From positions 164,747,080-164,811,079 of the forward strand of contig NC_081413.1 in assembly GCF_030272615.1 (NCBI RefSeq): a stretch of 64,000 bases of DNA. Direction: 5' to 3'. Every line of letters starts with the position of its first letter. The first letter of the stretch is position 1. This DNA is from Cryptomeria japonica. Its lineage: Eukaryota; Streptophyta; Pinopsida; Cupressales; Cupressaceae. The notes below the pieces were generated by a model that was not told where the DNA came from, did no database searches, and worked only from the letters and a program-made list of their open reading frames with translations. Shown here piece by piece: positions 48,058-60,890 of the stretch. Both the position numbers and the translations under genes were made by a program.

Positions 48058-49208
48058 TGTTAGGCCCAATATGGAAAGCTAATGTAATGAGAGGGGAGGG
48101 GTGAATCAGTACTCCAAAACTTTTCTTGAATAATAAATTTACTATTATGCATAAACAGAATAGTGCAGTAACATAAAATAAAGTTAAAACAAATAGATAA
48201 CAATCATACATGATTCACTCCAAAACACATATATTTTGGTTTCGCAGAAACTCTTGGTTAGAGAGAAAAATTGCGGTGGGGATGGCACCCACAACTTCAC
48301 TACTGCAATAATAAAGAGTGCTTGGTTAGAGCTACATTTTAGCTATTTTTGATAGCTTACCCTGTTAGGAGTAACAAGATCTATTAGATCTACCTTGCTA
48401 AAGGATTTTACAATATTTATTCTGAATGTTGCACCTGGTTAGAGGCTTTACAATTTATAGACTTGATTAGAGTCTTTTACCTTGTTAAAGGTTTCTCTTT
48501 CAACTTCACAATATTACAATAAAATCATTACAAATATTTGCAACTTTACATTTGAAATGTTAAAGCAAATTCTATGTGCTCAGAATAGATTACCTTGCTT
48601 ATAGCATACCTCGGTAACCCATATAGTAACTCGGTAAACCCTTCTGTTTACTCTGTTCTTTGACTGTTCTTTGAAAACCTTCTCGGTTACCTCTGTGTCT
48701 CTGTAACAGTCTTTTTACACACATGCATACACCCTTAACTAATGTTGTATAAATAGATCTCTTAAGACGATGATCCAATTCATTGCTTCGATCTTACAAA
48801 CAAGATTCCTCAAATGAATAACTATACAAAATATTTCATTGGTTAGATTGATCTCAAAATCATACACAATCTTCTGGTGCAATTTCCAATGTAATAACGG
48901 TTAGATGTGCCTCAATCTTGTAACACGTTTTCATATGCATGTCTAGGTTCAATGTATCTAGTAACACGTTTCACTTGGTGTATATTAACTCGGTGTATCA
49001 TCTTTGCTGCTCGATAGTCATAAAAAGATACTTGGTAGACAACTCGGTGTATATTGTGTTCTGTGACTACTTTCCTCTGTAATCGACTAGACTATGCATA
49101 CCGACTTCTCTATGTGTACTGACTGCATGATTCGGTAGTGTTAACCGACTAGAGTATATAGTATGACTTTGAATATAAAAACTAATGGTAATTTGATAAG
49201 TAGTAACA
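48058..49208 (-). repeat. Element D 5' LTR
   Basis: 1151 bp, next to the primer-binding site. It is similar to 41225-42374, with scattered substitutions in the first 110 bases (about six by eye), more than between the F copies. Confidence 0.92.
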
Positions 49209-49213
49209 AGTAT

Positions 49214-49354
49214 ATATCATCTCGGTGACTAGCCTTTCTTCTATAACCGACACCCTTAGTGCTTACCGACTGAATCTTTTTGTAGTATTAACGGACTAGG
49301 GTATATAGGATGACTTTGAACATAAAAATAATGACAACTTAGTTAATAGTAACA
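49214..49354 (-). repeat. Element E 3' LTR, remaining piece
   Basis: Continues the LTR after D and ends in AATAGTAACA. Its counterpart is 63325-63470. It is followed at 49355 by ATCTCCCCTTTT, which on the minus strand is the purine tract AAAAGGGGAGAT. Confidence 0.88.
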
Positions 49355-49628
49355 ATCTCCCCTTTTGACATTAGTTTGGTATGTTTGACAAAAATCCTTT
49401 CAAAGTCATAACACAAAATCTATATACTTACAAAATGTGACTGAAATGACAGTATATACATTTGTTCAAATACATACTTCAAATACATACTCCCCTTATC
49501 AATATGTTGAACAAAACTTGATTTTCATGCCCCTGATGTTCCATCATGCTCCCCCTGACAATTTCATCTGTACACTCGGATACTCTATATATACTCGATA
49601 CACTCCCCCTTTTTGACAAACATCAAAA

Positions 49629-52600
49629 CTAGTTACCATTTGGTGGGGGCAACTGATCAAAAATAGATTTATACTTAGTAAGAGCATAGTTGAGAGCATT
49701 GGTAAGTGCACCCTTGACACTTTCCCTTAAACAATTCTGAGCATTAATATCAACTAACAATGAAATCGGACCATCTAAAGTGCTTCCCTCTACTTGTGTG
49801 GACAGTTGGGTAGCTCAGTCGATCTGCTCTTGTACTGATGATAGATGGGGAATAAATAATGTCTGAAGAGTCATAATATCCATCCTTATTTTGTGCTCTT
49901 CATTCCTAAGTTCTAACTACTGAGCCATATAAGTTTGTAGCTTGGTATAAAAATTCTGAGTAGAATCTGGCTTGGTATTCAGTTTATTTGAGAGATCGGT
50001 AATCTCTTTTTCAATGGCTTCAGTCTTTTGCTTTATATCTTTAATAAAGAATGAAAATGTACATAATTTATGGAATAAATAAATAATGTGCTTGAGTTGA
50101 GGGGACAACTCAGCAATGAATCCAACAAGCTTGATTTTACCTATAGAAATGGCTTTCTGCACTTCAATCATTTTGGCAGTTAGCTCTTTGTCTTTTAATT
50201 TGCTAAGGTATTCTGATGCCTCTACTCCTGATGTTTCCAATTGAGTGAGTAGTTCATCCAATTGCATATGGATGGCTGCATCTTTACTTATGGTAGCTTC
50301 AGGTAGCATGTATGTCAATAATGCTTTAACCTTCTGAAGTACTCGGTTCTTCTTTTGAATGGCTATCTATTTTTCTTGTTCTACTTTGGCTTTGCACATC
50401 TCACCAAATTCAATAAGTGCTTGCCCTTTGAGTTTGGAAATGTCACATTCGGCAGCACAATAGGCTTTGACAGATCTATCTTGAAACTATGCTTCTTTGC
50501 TTTCTTCTCCTTTGATGATGATGCCTTCACCGGTTGAATGAGTACAATGGCTTTGGAGGCTTGATCTTCCTCAGTATGTTGCTCGATGGGAGCAACAATT
50601 TGATCGGTTTCTATAGCCTCTACTATAGCCTTCGGTAATTCCTTTCTTTGGGTCTTAGTGGTAGCAGTTTCAGTGCTTGCAAGAGCTTGAGAAGTTTGCT
50701 CGCCTTTGGCATGAGAGGTAGATTCACCTTGTGTAGCCTTATGATCCTCTTTGCCTTGTTTTGTGTCCTGAAGTATTTGGTTGTCACTTGTTGAGTTACC
50801 GGAGGATAGGACTTAACATGTTCCAAGACTGATTCACTGGTTACTAGTTTGGCATAGGCATTTCCTTCTATCATTTCTCCTTCCTGTGCCTTAGTGTCCA
50901 TGACATCCTCATCTTGTTGAATAGTTGAAGCAAGATCTTGCTCGGTAATGTCAACTATTTCTACTTCACCTTGAGGTTCTTCAGTCTGAATTCTGAAGAT
51001 TTCTTGCCATTTTTCTTTGGTTTCCTTTTCGACTTCAAGATAAAGTCCATTCATCATTTTCAAGGCTCTATGCTTCACTTGAAAATTTTGTCTGGTAGTT
51101 TTTAAAATGATTTCTAATATCATCTACCAACATGTCTGGAAAGAGATGTACTAAAACTCTTTCTCTTATCTGCTACTCCGAGTCCATAGCATATTTCCAT
51201 CTGTTGTCAATGTGAGAGTATAATGCATTTGGAAGAAAGTTATTTACTTCCAATGGAACTACTTAGAATTTGAGAAGTGTACATACAACTGATTTTTCTA
51301 TTTGTGTCTTTTCTTCTTTTGTCCGGGAGTCATATTTAACATACTTGAATGACCCGAATCCTCCATATTGTTTCAATTTGGCACAAAAGTTGTCAACACT
51401 GTGTACATCTTCCTTTGTGCTTTTAACAATATAAAATTTATTTTTGTCTTCAGATTCTGTGTCACTTGACTCCTTATTCAAAATGAGTCTTCTGGTCGAC
51501 TTTCTATAAGTCTTTGTAACTTTAGGCAATTCAACATTTTTCTGCCTCTTACCAAGTGACATTGCAGATGATCTAGTGTTAGGTCATTTCACTGGTGGAG
51601 TCGGTGATACCTTAGGTGTATCTTGTTTCTTCCTTTTCAATATTTTGCCCTTTGGTAACTCGGTGCTCAAAGTGATGGCTTCTTCCCGAGCTTCAGATTC
51701 TTCCTTAATTGAAAGTTGATCATCTTTCCTTCCTGTTGGCTTAGTAGGTGTGGAGGTAGAACCTTCTCCAAATTTCTCAGTTAAGTCTTTTATCATTTTA
51801 GTGGCTTTTTTGGTAGCCTTTGGTACAACTATGCTCATTTTTACCTTCTCTTTTACCTCTTCATAGGTACCATATCTGATCTCGGTCGAGTGCCTTGGAA
51901 GTGTTAGAAAGGCATCTATCTGTTGTTGAGTGATCTCAAAATCAATCTCATAACCCATAGGCGGTAAAGATTGAGTTCTGGGTTCTACTGCATTGACATA
52001 ACAGTAGTCAGTGTCCACTTCAAAACATATAGAATCCTTATATTTCTCCACTAGCTGAGGTGGGATCCTGTACCTGTTATGCATCTTTTCCTGAAATTTA
52101 TTAAAGTAGTCATCCATTATCTCATTGAAGTTATCACCTAGCTGATTGATAAAATCATTTATCTGATGGGTGATTGGTCGGTGTAGTTCCCAAACAATGT
52201 TGCCGACCGAGGGAAAGAACTTCTGAAAATAGAAGAACATGCACACTAAGAGTGACCCAAACTTTAGTGCGTTAGCATAGTTATTCTTCTTAGGTTTCCT
52301 TATTGTGTTGAGATTCTCAAAAATATTCTTCAACAATACTTCACATAGATCAATTTTCATAACCTTTTTCATAATTTTATAGGCGAAATCCACAGCTGCA
52401 CATGGTACATTGTTCTCTCTCACCGACTAAAAGAAACAATAACCAATGACTCTAATTGCAAACTTTAGTTCTACATCTGTTACATTATTCAACTTAAGAC
52501 CTCTGCAATCAGACTCAACTCTGGTTAAGGTTATCAGTTCCTTCTGTGAAATCATATTCTATGCTCAAGCATGGTCGTATATAGGGTATCTGGTGATTAT

Positions 52601-52987
52601 GTGAATAATCTCCTTGGTGATCTTGAACAGTTAGTCTTCTAACCACATAAAGTCATCATGCACTCCACTCAAAACAAATTTGACCCATTGGGGTTTGAAA
52701 ACTCAAGGATAGGTTAGGGCTTCGGTCAATCCCTTAACCTTGATATGCTCATACTTACTATCCAGGATTCCATCGGTGCAAATTTCATCATACATGTCCT
52801 TAATTTTGGTATGACCTAGCTCTTTTACATGGCACTTAGTATAAAATCTGACATCTTCAACCAATAGAACCCTATTTGGAATAAGAGAAAATGTAGTTTT
52901 CTCATTGGGTTCAGATGCCACTTTGGGAGGTAAGGAATACTTCAGTGAGGGCTTCTCAATAGTCTCAACTACAACTGGTTTCTGCAT
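49629..52987 (-). pseudogene. Element E ORF2 (unknown protein), with stops and two frameshifts
   Basis: The frame starts at an ATG (MQKPVVVETIEKPSLKYSL) and ends at a TAG at 49629 after QLPPPNGN. It matches D's ORF2 over its whole length, for example KFGSLLVCMFFYFQKFFPSV, NRYRIPPQLVEKYKD and SLPPMGYEIDF. Frame changes occur between 51562 and 51123 and again before 50318. There are also in-frame stops, for example near 51584 and 52424. The N-terminal third looks globular, the middle is Lys/Ser/Thr-rich, and the end is helical. I do not recognise the family with certainty. Confidence 0.75.
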
Positions 52988-53326
52988 CTTTCTCTTAAAT
53001 GTTTGATCACCTTTGATTCACTTAGCTCTGCTCTTTGAAAACAGGTAAGTGTAAAATGACCACAAAAAGAACTTTAAATACACCCTTTGCCTTATCGGGC
53101 TCCGTTTAGTTAGGTAAGAAAAGCATTAAATGCACTTGTTTACACTTTACCGACTAACTTCCTTAAATGCTTTTACCGACTTCACTGGTAAATCGTAAGA
53201 CTAGATAAAATTTCAAAAATGTTAATACATGTTAGCTATGCAGATTTTGGAGTTATTTCCATGATTAAAATAGGAACTGTTAAGATCTAACCTTGTGAAG
53301 ATGCAGCCCCTTCATACCTTTATTGA

Positions 53327-54682
53327 TTAATTGGAAGTAGATGCACCTAACTCGGTAGGTAAGGTGCTTTCTTCATTATTTGATCCATTTTCCTTCTTTT
53401 TCCAAATTTTCTGTTATTTGATTCTTATCTCTTCAGTATCTCCTCTGGGTTGATCTCTACAATCTTTAGCCAAGTGTCCAACTTTATGACAATGAAAGCA
53501 TGTCATTCCAAGATTTCTCCATGATCTTCAATTGTTCATTCCAAACCTTATCATACAATTTGCACTTATATGTCCATACCTTCCACAACATTCCCACCAT
53601 ATTCTTGTATTGTAATCCTATGGTACTGCAGTATATTGTTGATTAAGATCTGTGTGAGTTTGGTAGCTTCTATCATTTGCTCAGTGTGGAGACCACATGT
53701 AGTTTTTCTTCTTAAACCAGCACTTCTCGGTATTGTGTCCATATCTATTGCAGTTTTTGCAAAATCCCTTGAATTTTGCCTTTTGATAATTGCTGACAGA
53801 CTTTGTCCTACATTGTTTAGATGTGTGACCATACTTATTGCAATTGTAACAATAACTATCAGACCTAGTGACATTTGGTAGCTTACCTTTTCTGATTCAG
53901 CACATGTTGGTAGTATGTCATTGTTTTCCACAGTAATTGCAAATATGCTTGTTATATTTCAACTTATCTTTGTTTCCAGCCTTCCTTGATGATTCTCCTT
54001 TCTCGGTGGTGTTGATTCCTTTGTCGGTAGAGTTTTTTCTTTTGTAACTGAGTTCAACAAATTTATTGGGTGATCTTGTGTTTAGTTTCTCATCCAACAT
54101 TCTTGACGCTTCATAACTTTTCTTCAGTGTTTCTTTTGACTTCTTTTCTGCTTCAAGTTCATCAGTCAATCTTGATATTTCAAGTTTCAATGCTTGGTTC
54201 TCATTTTCTTTCAGAATTGCTTCATGATGTGCATGACCCAATTGATCAGATAGATTATGTTGAATTCAAGTCATCCTTGTGATTTCATCATTCTTTTCAG
54301 ATACCAATGCTTTCGGCTGTCATTTTTCTCTTTCTATACCTTTTATGTTATCTTCAATTGTTCTCAATGCATCAAGATTTTCAGTCATCTGTGTGTTGAA
54401 ATACTCATGTTCCCTTCTCATTGCTTTAAGCTGATCATTTAGTGCTTTGTTCTTTTCTTTCAATTCTATAATCATTTCCTCAGACTCTTCTCATATGCTA
54501 TTCTTAGATGATGTCTCAATTTGTTCCACCAACTCTTGTGAGTCCTGTAAATCATCAGACAATCTTCTTCTTACTTTCAGTGGTTTTTGCATTTGTCTTT
54601 GCATGTCAATAATCACTTGATTAGCATGATCCAATTCTTCTTGGAGATTCACAATTCTGCGTGATTGTTTATAGCCTTCCAT
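53327..54682 (-). pseudogene. Element E ORF1: coiled coil plus zinc knuckles
   Basis: Starts MEGYKQSRRIVNLQEELDHA, just downstream of the primer-binding site, and ends TELGASTSN at 53327. The first 230 residues are heptad-like and Glu/Lys-rich, a long coiled coil. Five knuckle positions follow, for example CYNCNKYGHTSKQC and CFHCHKVGHLAKDC. One is spoiled by a stop between CNYCGKQ and HTTNMC. Stops also occur near 54491. No frameshift is seen. It is probably an RNA-binding, Gag-like protein; no copia Gag core is visible. Confidence 0.78.
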
Positions 54683-54730
54683 TGATGGGATCTTTCTCTT
54701 TAGGCTGTAAAACTATTTTCCAGGAGTATA

Positions 54731-54742
54731 GCTCTGATACCA
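54731..54742 (-). other. Element E primer-binding site
   Basis: On the minus strand TGGTATCAGAGC lies two bases from the LTR end, the initiator-tRNA-Met type, as in B, D and F. Confidence 0.88.
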
Positions 54743-54744
54743 AT

Positions 54745-55740
54745 TGTTAGGTTCAACAATGAAAGCTAATGTATTGAGAGGGGAGGGGTGAATCTATACA
54801 TCAAAACTTTTCTTTAAAAACAATCTTACTAATAAACATAAACTGTATATAGTTGATCTCATAATATATAAAGCCAAAACACAATCATAGAAATTACATC
54901 CATACACATTTCACTCCATAACACAAAGATTTTGGTTATGCAAAAACTCTTGGTTAGAGATAAAAACTGCGGTGGGGATGACACCCACAACTTCACTACT
55001 GCATTAATAAAGGTTGCTCGGTTAGAGATACATGTTTAGCTATTTCTGATAGCTTACCCTATTAGGAGTATCAAGATCTTTAGATCTACCTTGCTAAAGG
55101 ATTTTTACAAACACTTTTACAAAATGTTGTACCTGGGTAGAGGCTTTACAATTTATAGACCTTGTTAGAGTCTTTTACTCTGTTAAAGGTTTCTAACACA
55201 ACTCAAAATAATTCAATCAAAATATTTTACAAAATATCTGCAACTTTACATCTGAAATGTTATAGTAGACTCTATGTGCTCAATATGAAATTACCATGCT
55301 CATAGCATACCTCAGTAATTGATAGATCAACTCGGTGACCTCTTCTGTATTCTTTGTCCCTTAAACTGTTTTCTGAAAATCTTCTCGGTGACCTCTGAAT
55401 ACCTCTATTCAATCATCTCATCTTATCTTTTCACAAGATTTTATCTTCAACTCACCATCTCTTTTTTTTTAGATACTCAAATCACTCTTTATATATATCT
55501 CTAAGGTAGTGATCTTGTTAATACATCAATTATACAAACATGTTTTATCGAATGAATAAACATAGAAATTATTTCATTGGATAAACTTCCTCAAAATCAT
55601 ACAAAATCTTCAAGTGCAATTCCCTATGAAATAACGGTTCCCTATTCTCAAATCTTGTAACACGTTTCCACATATGTGTCTAAGTTCATTGAATCTGGTA
55701 ACATGTTTCCACTCGGTTCAGATTAACTCAGTGTACCTTC
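54745..55740 (-). repeat. Element E 5' LTR, larger piece
   Basis: Starts TGTTAGGTTC on the plus strand, next to the primer-binding site. It matches 40183 onward. It is interrupted by element F at the duplication CCTTC (55736-55740 and 63276-63280). Confidence 0.9.
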
Positions 55741-56898
55741 TGTTGAAAATATTCAGGACTAACCAAGTTACTGAGAGGGGAGGGGTGAATCAGTAACTCT
55801 TAAAACTTTTAATTCATTTCTGCACTTGCATATATTAAACCATTCATTCATTTAATCTACTGCATGCATGAAAATATAATCATTCACAACACATAACACA
55901 AAGATTTGGTGACCAAGAAACCTTCCAAATAGAAAGTAAAACTGGGGTGGGGATGGTACCCACAAAACTTTGGTACTGCAGTAAAAGTTGGCCGGTTAAG
56001 GCTTACAATGATCACTTCTGATGATCTGCCCTGTTAGAAGCAAATTTGGACTGCTAGGTCCACCTTGTTAGAGGATTTACAAACATACAATGAAGTATGC
56101 ACTCGGTTAAGAGATTTACAAAAGACTATTAAGTCTACCCGGTAAAAGGATTTACAAACTGATTCAACTGTTAGGATGAAACAGTAGATCTTGACTTACA
56201 ACTTTATTGCTGATAAGATCCTTTGATTATTGATCTCCTTCTGAGATAGATATGTCGATTCTGCTCCTTTACTGACTCTGCGAAAAATGTTCTGGTCTGC
56301 TGCCTTAATGCAGTTTCTGCTCTGCTCTTTCTAATTTCGCATATACATACATCTTACATACATACTACAGATGGTATAATACATTACATATATATACCAT
56401 CCATAATTACATTTACATTTCATAAAGTCGGCCTCATACAAATTAATAACATAAACTCATTCTTAAGTCGGCCTTACATAGGTGAACAAAATATTACTGA
56501 GTCGGTAGATACTCGGTTCCTCAAGCTGGCTCGGTGATCTTCTGATACACGGCGTCCACTACAGTACTCGACATCGTCATGCTCTCGGTAAGAGTAGAAG
56601 CTCGGTCCATACTAGTCCCGAAGTGTAGCTTGGAACTCGGTAGCTGTGGTGACTCGGTAGATATAGTGTCACTCGGTAACCACTGGTGACTCGGTTTGAA
56701 CTGACTTCTCGGTAACTGCTGTTTGTCTCATATGCTCGGTGACAGTCTTACTACTTGGTTTGAATTGTTTAATCGGTGAGCTTTGCTGAATGCTTGGTAT
56801 AGGCTATGGACTGAGTGATGAGCTCGGTAACATTCAAAATCGAATAAGTGTTTTCACTAAGTTTATTCACTAATGACAAATATATCATTATTCCAACA
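55741..56898 (-). repeat. Element F 3' LTR
   Basis: 1158 bp. The same TCGGT cluster is at about 56494-56830 with thirteen copies; two further positions read TTGGT, a C-to-T change relative to the other LTR. Confidence 0.92.
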
Positions 56899-57172
56899 AT
56901 CTCCCCCTTTGGCATTAGTGACAAAAACACTTATGAGACAAAAATGAATCTGTCATGCTGACTTGATTCTTCAAAATTGATACCAATTGTAGATTGCTGT
57001 ATATACCTGTATATCTCACTGTACATAACTCCCCCATAGAATATACATATGATTCTATACACTTATCTCTATACCAATTGTTATTTACATTCTCCCTTGA
57101 TCATTCTCCCTTTGTCTCTAATATGTTCCATATTCTCCCCCTTTTTGACAATAATGCCAAAGAATAGATAAC

Positions 57173-60100
57173 TCAAATAGAAATATTAAAGTGTGAGATA
57201 AACTCTGAGTGTACTTGTTTGATATGAGCCAAGGTCTTATCCCAATTTTCTTGCAAAATTGTGCAAATAGACAATGCAACTTGAACTTTGGCTGATAGTT
57301 CAATTACATGCTCTGCAACTGAAAAACTGTTATCATGGATCAATGTTTTGGAATGTGTAATGTGTTTCTGCATTGTATCCATGTTAGGAAGGATCATATT
57401 CTGAATATCTAACAATGTAGACCGAATCCTTGCATCTTCCCTGAGCAATTCAAATTGCTTATCTAATAGGAATCTGATGTTTGAATGGTGAGTTGAGCTT
57501 GAGCTAGGGTCAAGTTGCAACTGTTGTGCACTTACTTTCAGATCATCATCAATTTTCTTCAGTTGATCTCTGATTCCTTTTGTGAACTTGGTAACATCAC
57601 ATAACTTTGCACAAAATGAAGTTATATTATTAAAAGAATTTTCTAACTTGGCCAAAATAGTGGTCAATTCAACTTGTTTTATTGCTATCTGCTGAGCAAT
57701 GTGCTCAAGCACCTTGTTATCAAATTTCTTCTCAGTTCTTTCTATCAGTTTCTCTTCTCCTGATGAGTCCTCATTGAATCTGTTCACAGCCTCTTCGAGT
57801 TGTAGCAAAATGTGTTGAGAGGGATCAACTTTTATACCTAAGGCATCTATGAGAATGGTCTTTGCACCGTTTATGATGTTGAATTCCCTATCTCTCTCAC
57901 TTCTTAGTTGTTTTTGTTTTACTTTCTGTTCTAACAACTGGCTGATCAATCTCATTTCATCAATTGATGCAGTATTGAGGTCTATTTGTGGAATGACAAT
58001 CTCTTTATCCAGATCTATATCATCCTCTATAGCCTTGCCGGTAAGTAGAAGTTTTAAAGGTGTCTTTTGTATTACTTCTGTGCTTACTTCCTTATCCTTT
58101 GATGTAGTTACAATGGTTGATAAGGTTGGAGTAGCTGTTATAACTGGAATGGGATTTACTAGAGGAAGACTCATGGATGTACCGACTGTTTCCAAAATTG
58201 ATGTACATGCAGGAGTGCTGATTGGTGTGATCATTTGTGCTAAAGAATGTGTCAAAACTGGAGAGGTTGCAAAACTTACTATACATGCTGCAGGAGAAGT
58301 TGTGATCTCGGTGACTGAAGAAGTCACTTGTTGCTCGGTAGAGGCAACACTCTGCATCCCGGTAGATAATGACATGCTCTGCAGCTCGGTGGATGAGGTA
58401 ACTGTTGGGGTCTGGAGCTGAGAGGTGATTGGCAAGGATTGAGCAATAGATGTAGCTACTGTGCTCACAATCCTGCTGGCTGAAGCTGATGATGCAACGC
58501 CTTTCTGCGGTGAGTGAGGAAGAGATGCAATGACTTCTGCTGCTACCTATTCAGGATCATCTTCTTCATCACCTATTATCACCATGTCTTCTTCATCACC
58601 TATTATTACCGTGTCACCTTCTTCCTCAGCTGCTTCTTCTTCCTTCTCCTCTTCATCCTCTTCATCATCTTTATCACCCTCAATTGTTACCGTGGGGTCA
58701 AATGGCATTGGCAGATTATATATCCTTTTCCACACAATTGTGGCATTATTTACTATTGCTTCTATCTGCTTGGAGAGAACTAAGAAGGTATGAAACCTAA
58801 GTGTCATTTGGTGTTCATTCTCCTTTAATGCCTCTTTTACTTCTTTATATGTCAGGTTCGGTAACAACTATTTTAAGGTTTGTGCATAAATGTCTTTGAC
58901 AGTTTGCACTGCTGAAGTCCATCTTGGTCTAATCCTGACTAGAAGCTCATTTGGAATTTGTGAACTGATATCATCTGGGGTATATTTCCATTTACCCATT
59001 TTGTTCAGTAAAAGCTCCTCGATTTGCATCTTTTCTGCATCTGATCTGCTTTCATACTTCAGTGCCTTGAAGTTAGACATGCCAGATCCTTGTTCCAACT
59101 ATTTCAATTTTTCTTCGAAGGTAGGAGGGGGTTTCCTAAATACAACTTCACTTTCTTTCTGCCCTTTCCTGGTTCTCCTTGTGAACACTGCAGTTCTAGG
59201 TTTGGGCTTGGTGATTACTACTTTGCCTTTCTTCTTTGGTGTTTCTGCTTCCTCTTCTGATTCCTCTTCTGTTTCTTCTGTTTCTTTAGCTGCCTTTCTC
59301 TTGGTACTGGTGATGGCCTTTGGAAGCTTGATTTCAAGCTCAATTCTGGCTTTGGCCTCATCATAAGTGCCAAATGCAGGGGTGTTGGGAATGGCTGGTT
59401 CATTTATCAGGGCTTCTATTATATCCCTTGCTTCATCTATGTTAATTTCATAGGGCAATGGTTTTACCCATGCCACTCGGGGTATGGCTGCCTGGATGTA
59501 AACTTTATCACAGTCTACCATGAAACATATATCATCCTTGTAATCTTTTACCAACTTAGGAGGAATCCTGAACCTATTGTTCATTTTGTCCTTAAATTCT
59601 TCAAAATAATTATCCATTACTGTCTCAAAATTCTGACCTATTTCTGCTATAAACTCATTTATCTGATACAAAATTGGAGTATCCTTCCTCCATACTACTG
59701 TGCCTTTAGAAGGGAAAAAGTTTTGTACATAGAAAAATATACAAATCAACAAAGAACCAAATTTGCATGGATTATTCTTTGATGTCCTTATATTGTCCAT
59801 GTTCTTGTTGAATTGTGTTAGTAAAACCTCTGCTAGGTCAAAATCCATGTTCTTCTTTACTACCTTGTAGGCAAGGTCTACTGCCTCACATGCCACACTA
59901 TTTAGCCTACTGGAACGATACAACTTATATGCAATGATAATAATACCAAATTTAAGTTCAACATCAGATACATTGTTAATTTTCAATCCTCTGCCATCCC
60001 ACTCGGCAAGAGTTAACTCCTGCAGTTCATCCCGACCTAGGGTTTTGGTGGATTTTGCTTTGTCTGACATCGATAAACCTGTGATCCTATGAATCATCTT

Positions 60101-60511
60101 CTTTGTTATTAAGATAGGTTGATCTAACCATAGTTGCCCATCATGTACACGGCTCAATACATACCTAATCCATTTCACTTGAAAATTTCTTGGTAGGTGT
60201 GGGATATGGGTCAAACCTTTGATTTCCAAATGTCTATGCTTGGGTTTTAGGGTTTTGTCAACACATAGCTGACTTAGGGCATTGTCCATTTCTAAAGTCC
60301 CTAACTCCTGAATAGTGCATTTGAAATGAGTACGAATGTCATTGATAAGAAGTACCTTGGAAGGAATTCTGGACTATGCTCCACTTGGGTCGAGTGATTC
60401 TGCGATTGCTGGAACGAGTTTGAAGTTCGGCGCTGTCCATTTAACTCCTTTCACTAACATATTGGAAGTCTTCTTCGCCTTGCTCCTGCTGGTGGTGCTA
60501 GTGGAAGTCAT
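57173..60511 (-). pseudogene. Element F ORF2 (unknown protein, about 1,112 codons), four in-frame stops
   Basis: One frame from an ATG at 60511 (MTSTSTTSRSKAKKTSN) to the stop at 57173. Interruptions are TAG near 60375, 59099, 58868 and 58547, with no frameshift. The N-terminal part has VKWIRYVLSRVHDGQLWLDQ, ITKKMIHRITGLS, CKFGSLLICIFFYVQNFFPS and NRFRIPPKLVKDYKDDICF, each matched in D and E. A basic segment, an acidic run (58660-58560) with two VIIGDEEDxxxx copies, a Ser/Thr/Pro-rich middle and a helical end follow. Function is not recognised. Conservation of the same blocks across three elements suggests that the protein was useful to the family. Confidence 0.8.
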
Positions 60512-60890
60512 TGCTGAATGGAACGAGTTCTTTTTAGATCCTTCACTGCAAATTCGTCTTAAATCTCCTTAAGCACTTTGAAAACCTAAGCTTTTCGAAT
60601 GCTGAATAACGCGGTGAAGAATGCAGTCGATTTTGCCCTTTTTATTAAAATTCTGTCATTAATGCTTGATAAGTGGGTAGGTGAGATGACTTAATGACTT
60701 TAGCGATTGCTCGGTAAGACTGACCTAACTCGGTAAGGTCTGCAGTTTTACCATGCTCGGTAACATTCAACTCGGTAAGTGACTTTTCTGTATGTATCGG
60801 AAATACTGATTTCATCAATTATGCTTTTGTATTTTGGAACTGCTTATGGTAAGGCTTTGAAAATGCATTTCCTTATCTTCTTTAATGGAT
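60512..60890 (-). other. Element F spacer between ORF1 and ORF2
   Basis: 379 bp, AT-rich. It has several CTCGGTAA words (60710-60780) and, on the minus strand near 60640-60660, TTTTAATAAAAAGGG, which is TATA-like. The position matches the spacers of D and E. Confidence 0.45.

Larger units (their letters stand above)
41225..49208 (-). mobile_element. Element D: non-autonomous LTR retrotransposon inside E's 3' LTR
   Basis: LTRs at 41225-42374 and 48058-49208 (about 1150 bp) start TGTTAGGCCC and end TAGTAACA on the plus strand. The flanking 5-mers are GGTAT and AGTAT, a target duplication with one G-to-A change. The minus strand carries the primer-binding site at 48044, ORF1, ORF2 and the purine tract at 42375. 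There is no RT, protease, RNase H or integrase. It is closely related to E in both LTR and proteins. Confidence 0.9.

Noticed and set aside
57849-58421. 190-codon open frame on the plus strand
   Set aside because: It lies antisense to the conserved ORF2 of element F, shows no domain, and is explained by the Ser/Thr-rich composition of the opposite strand.
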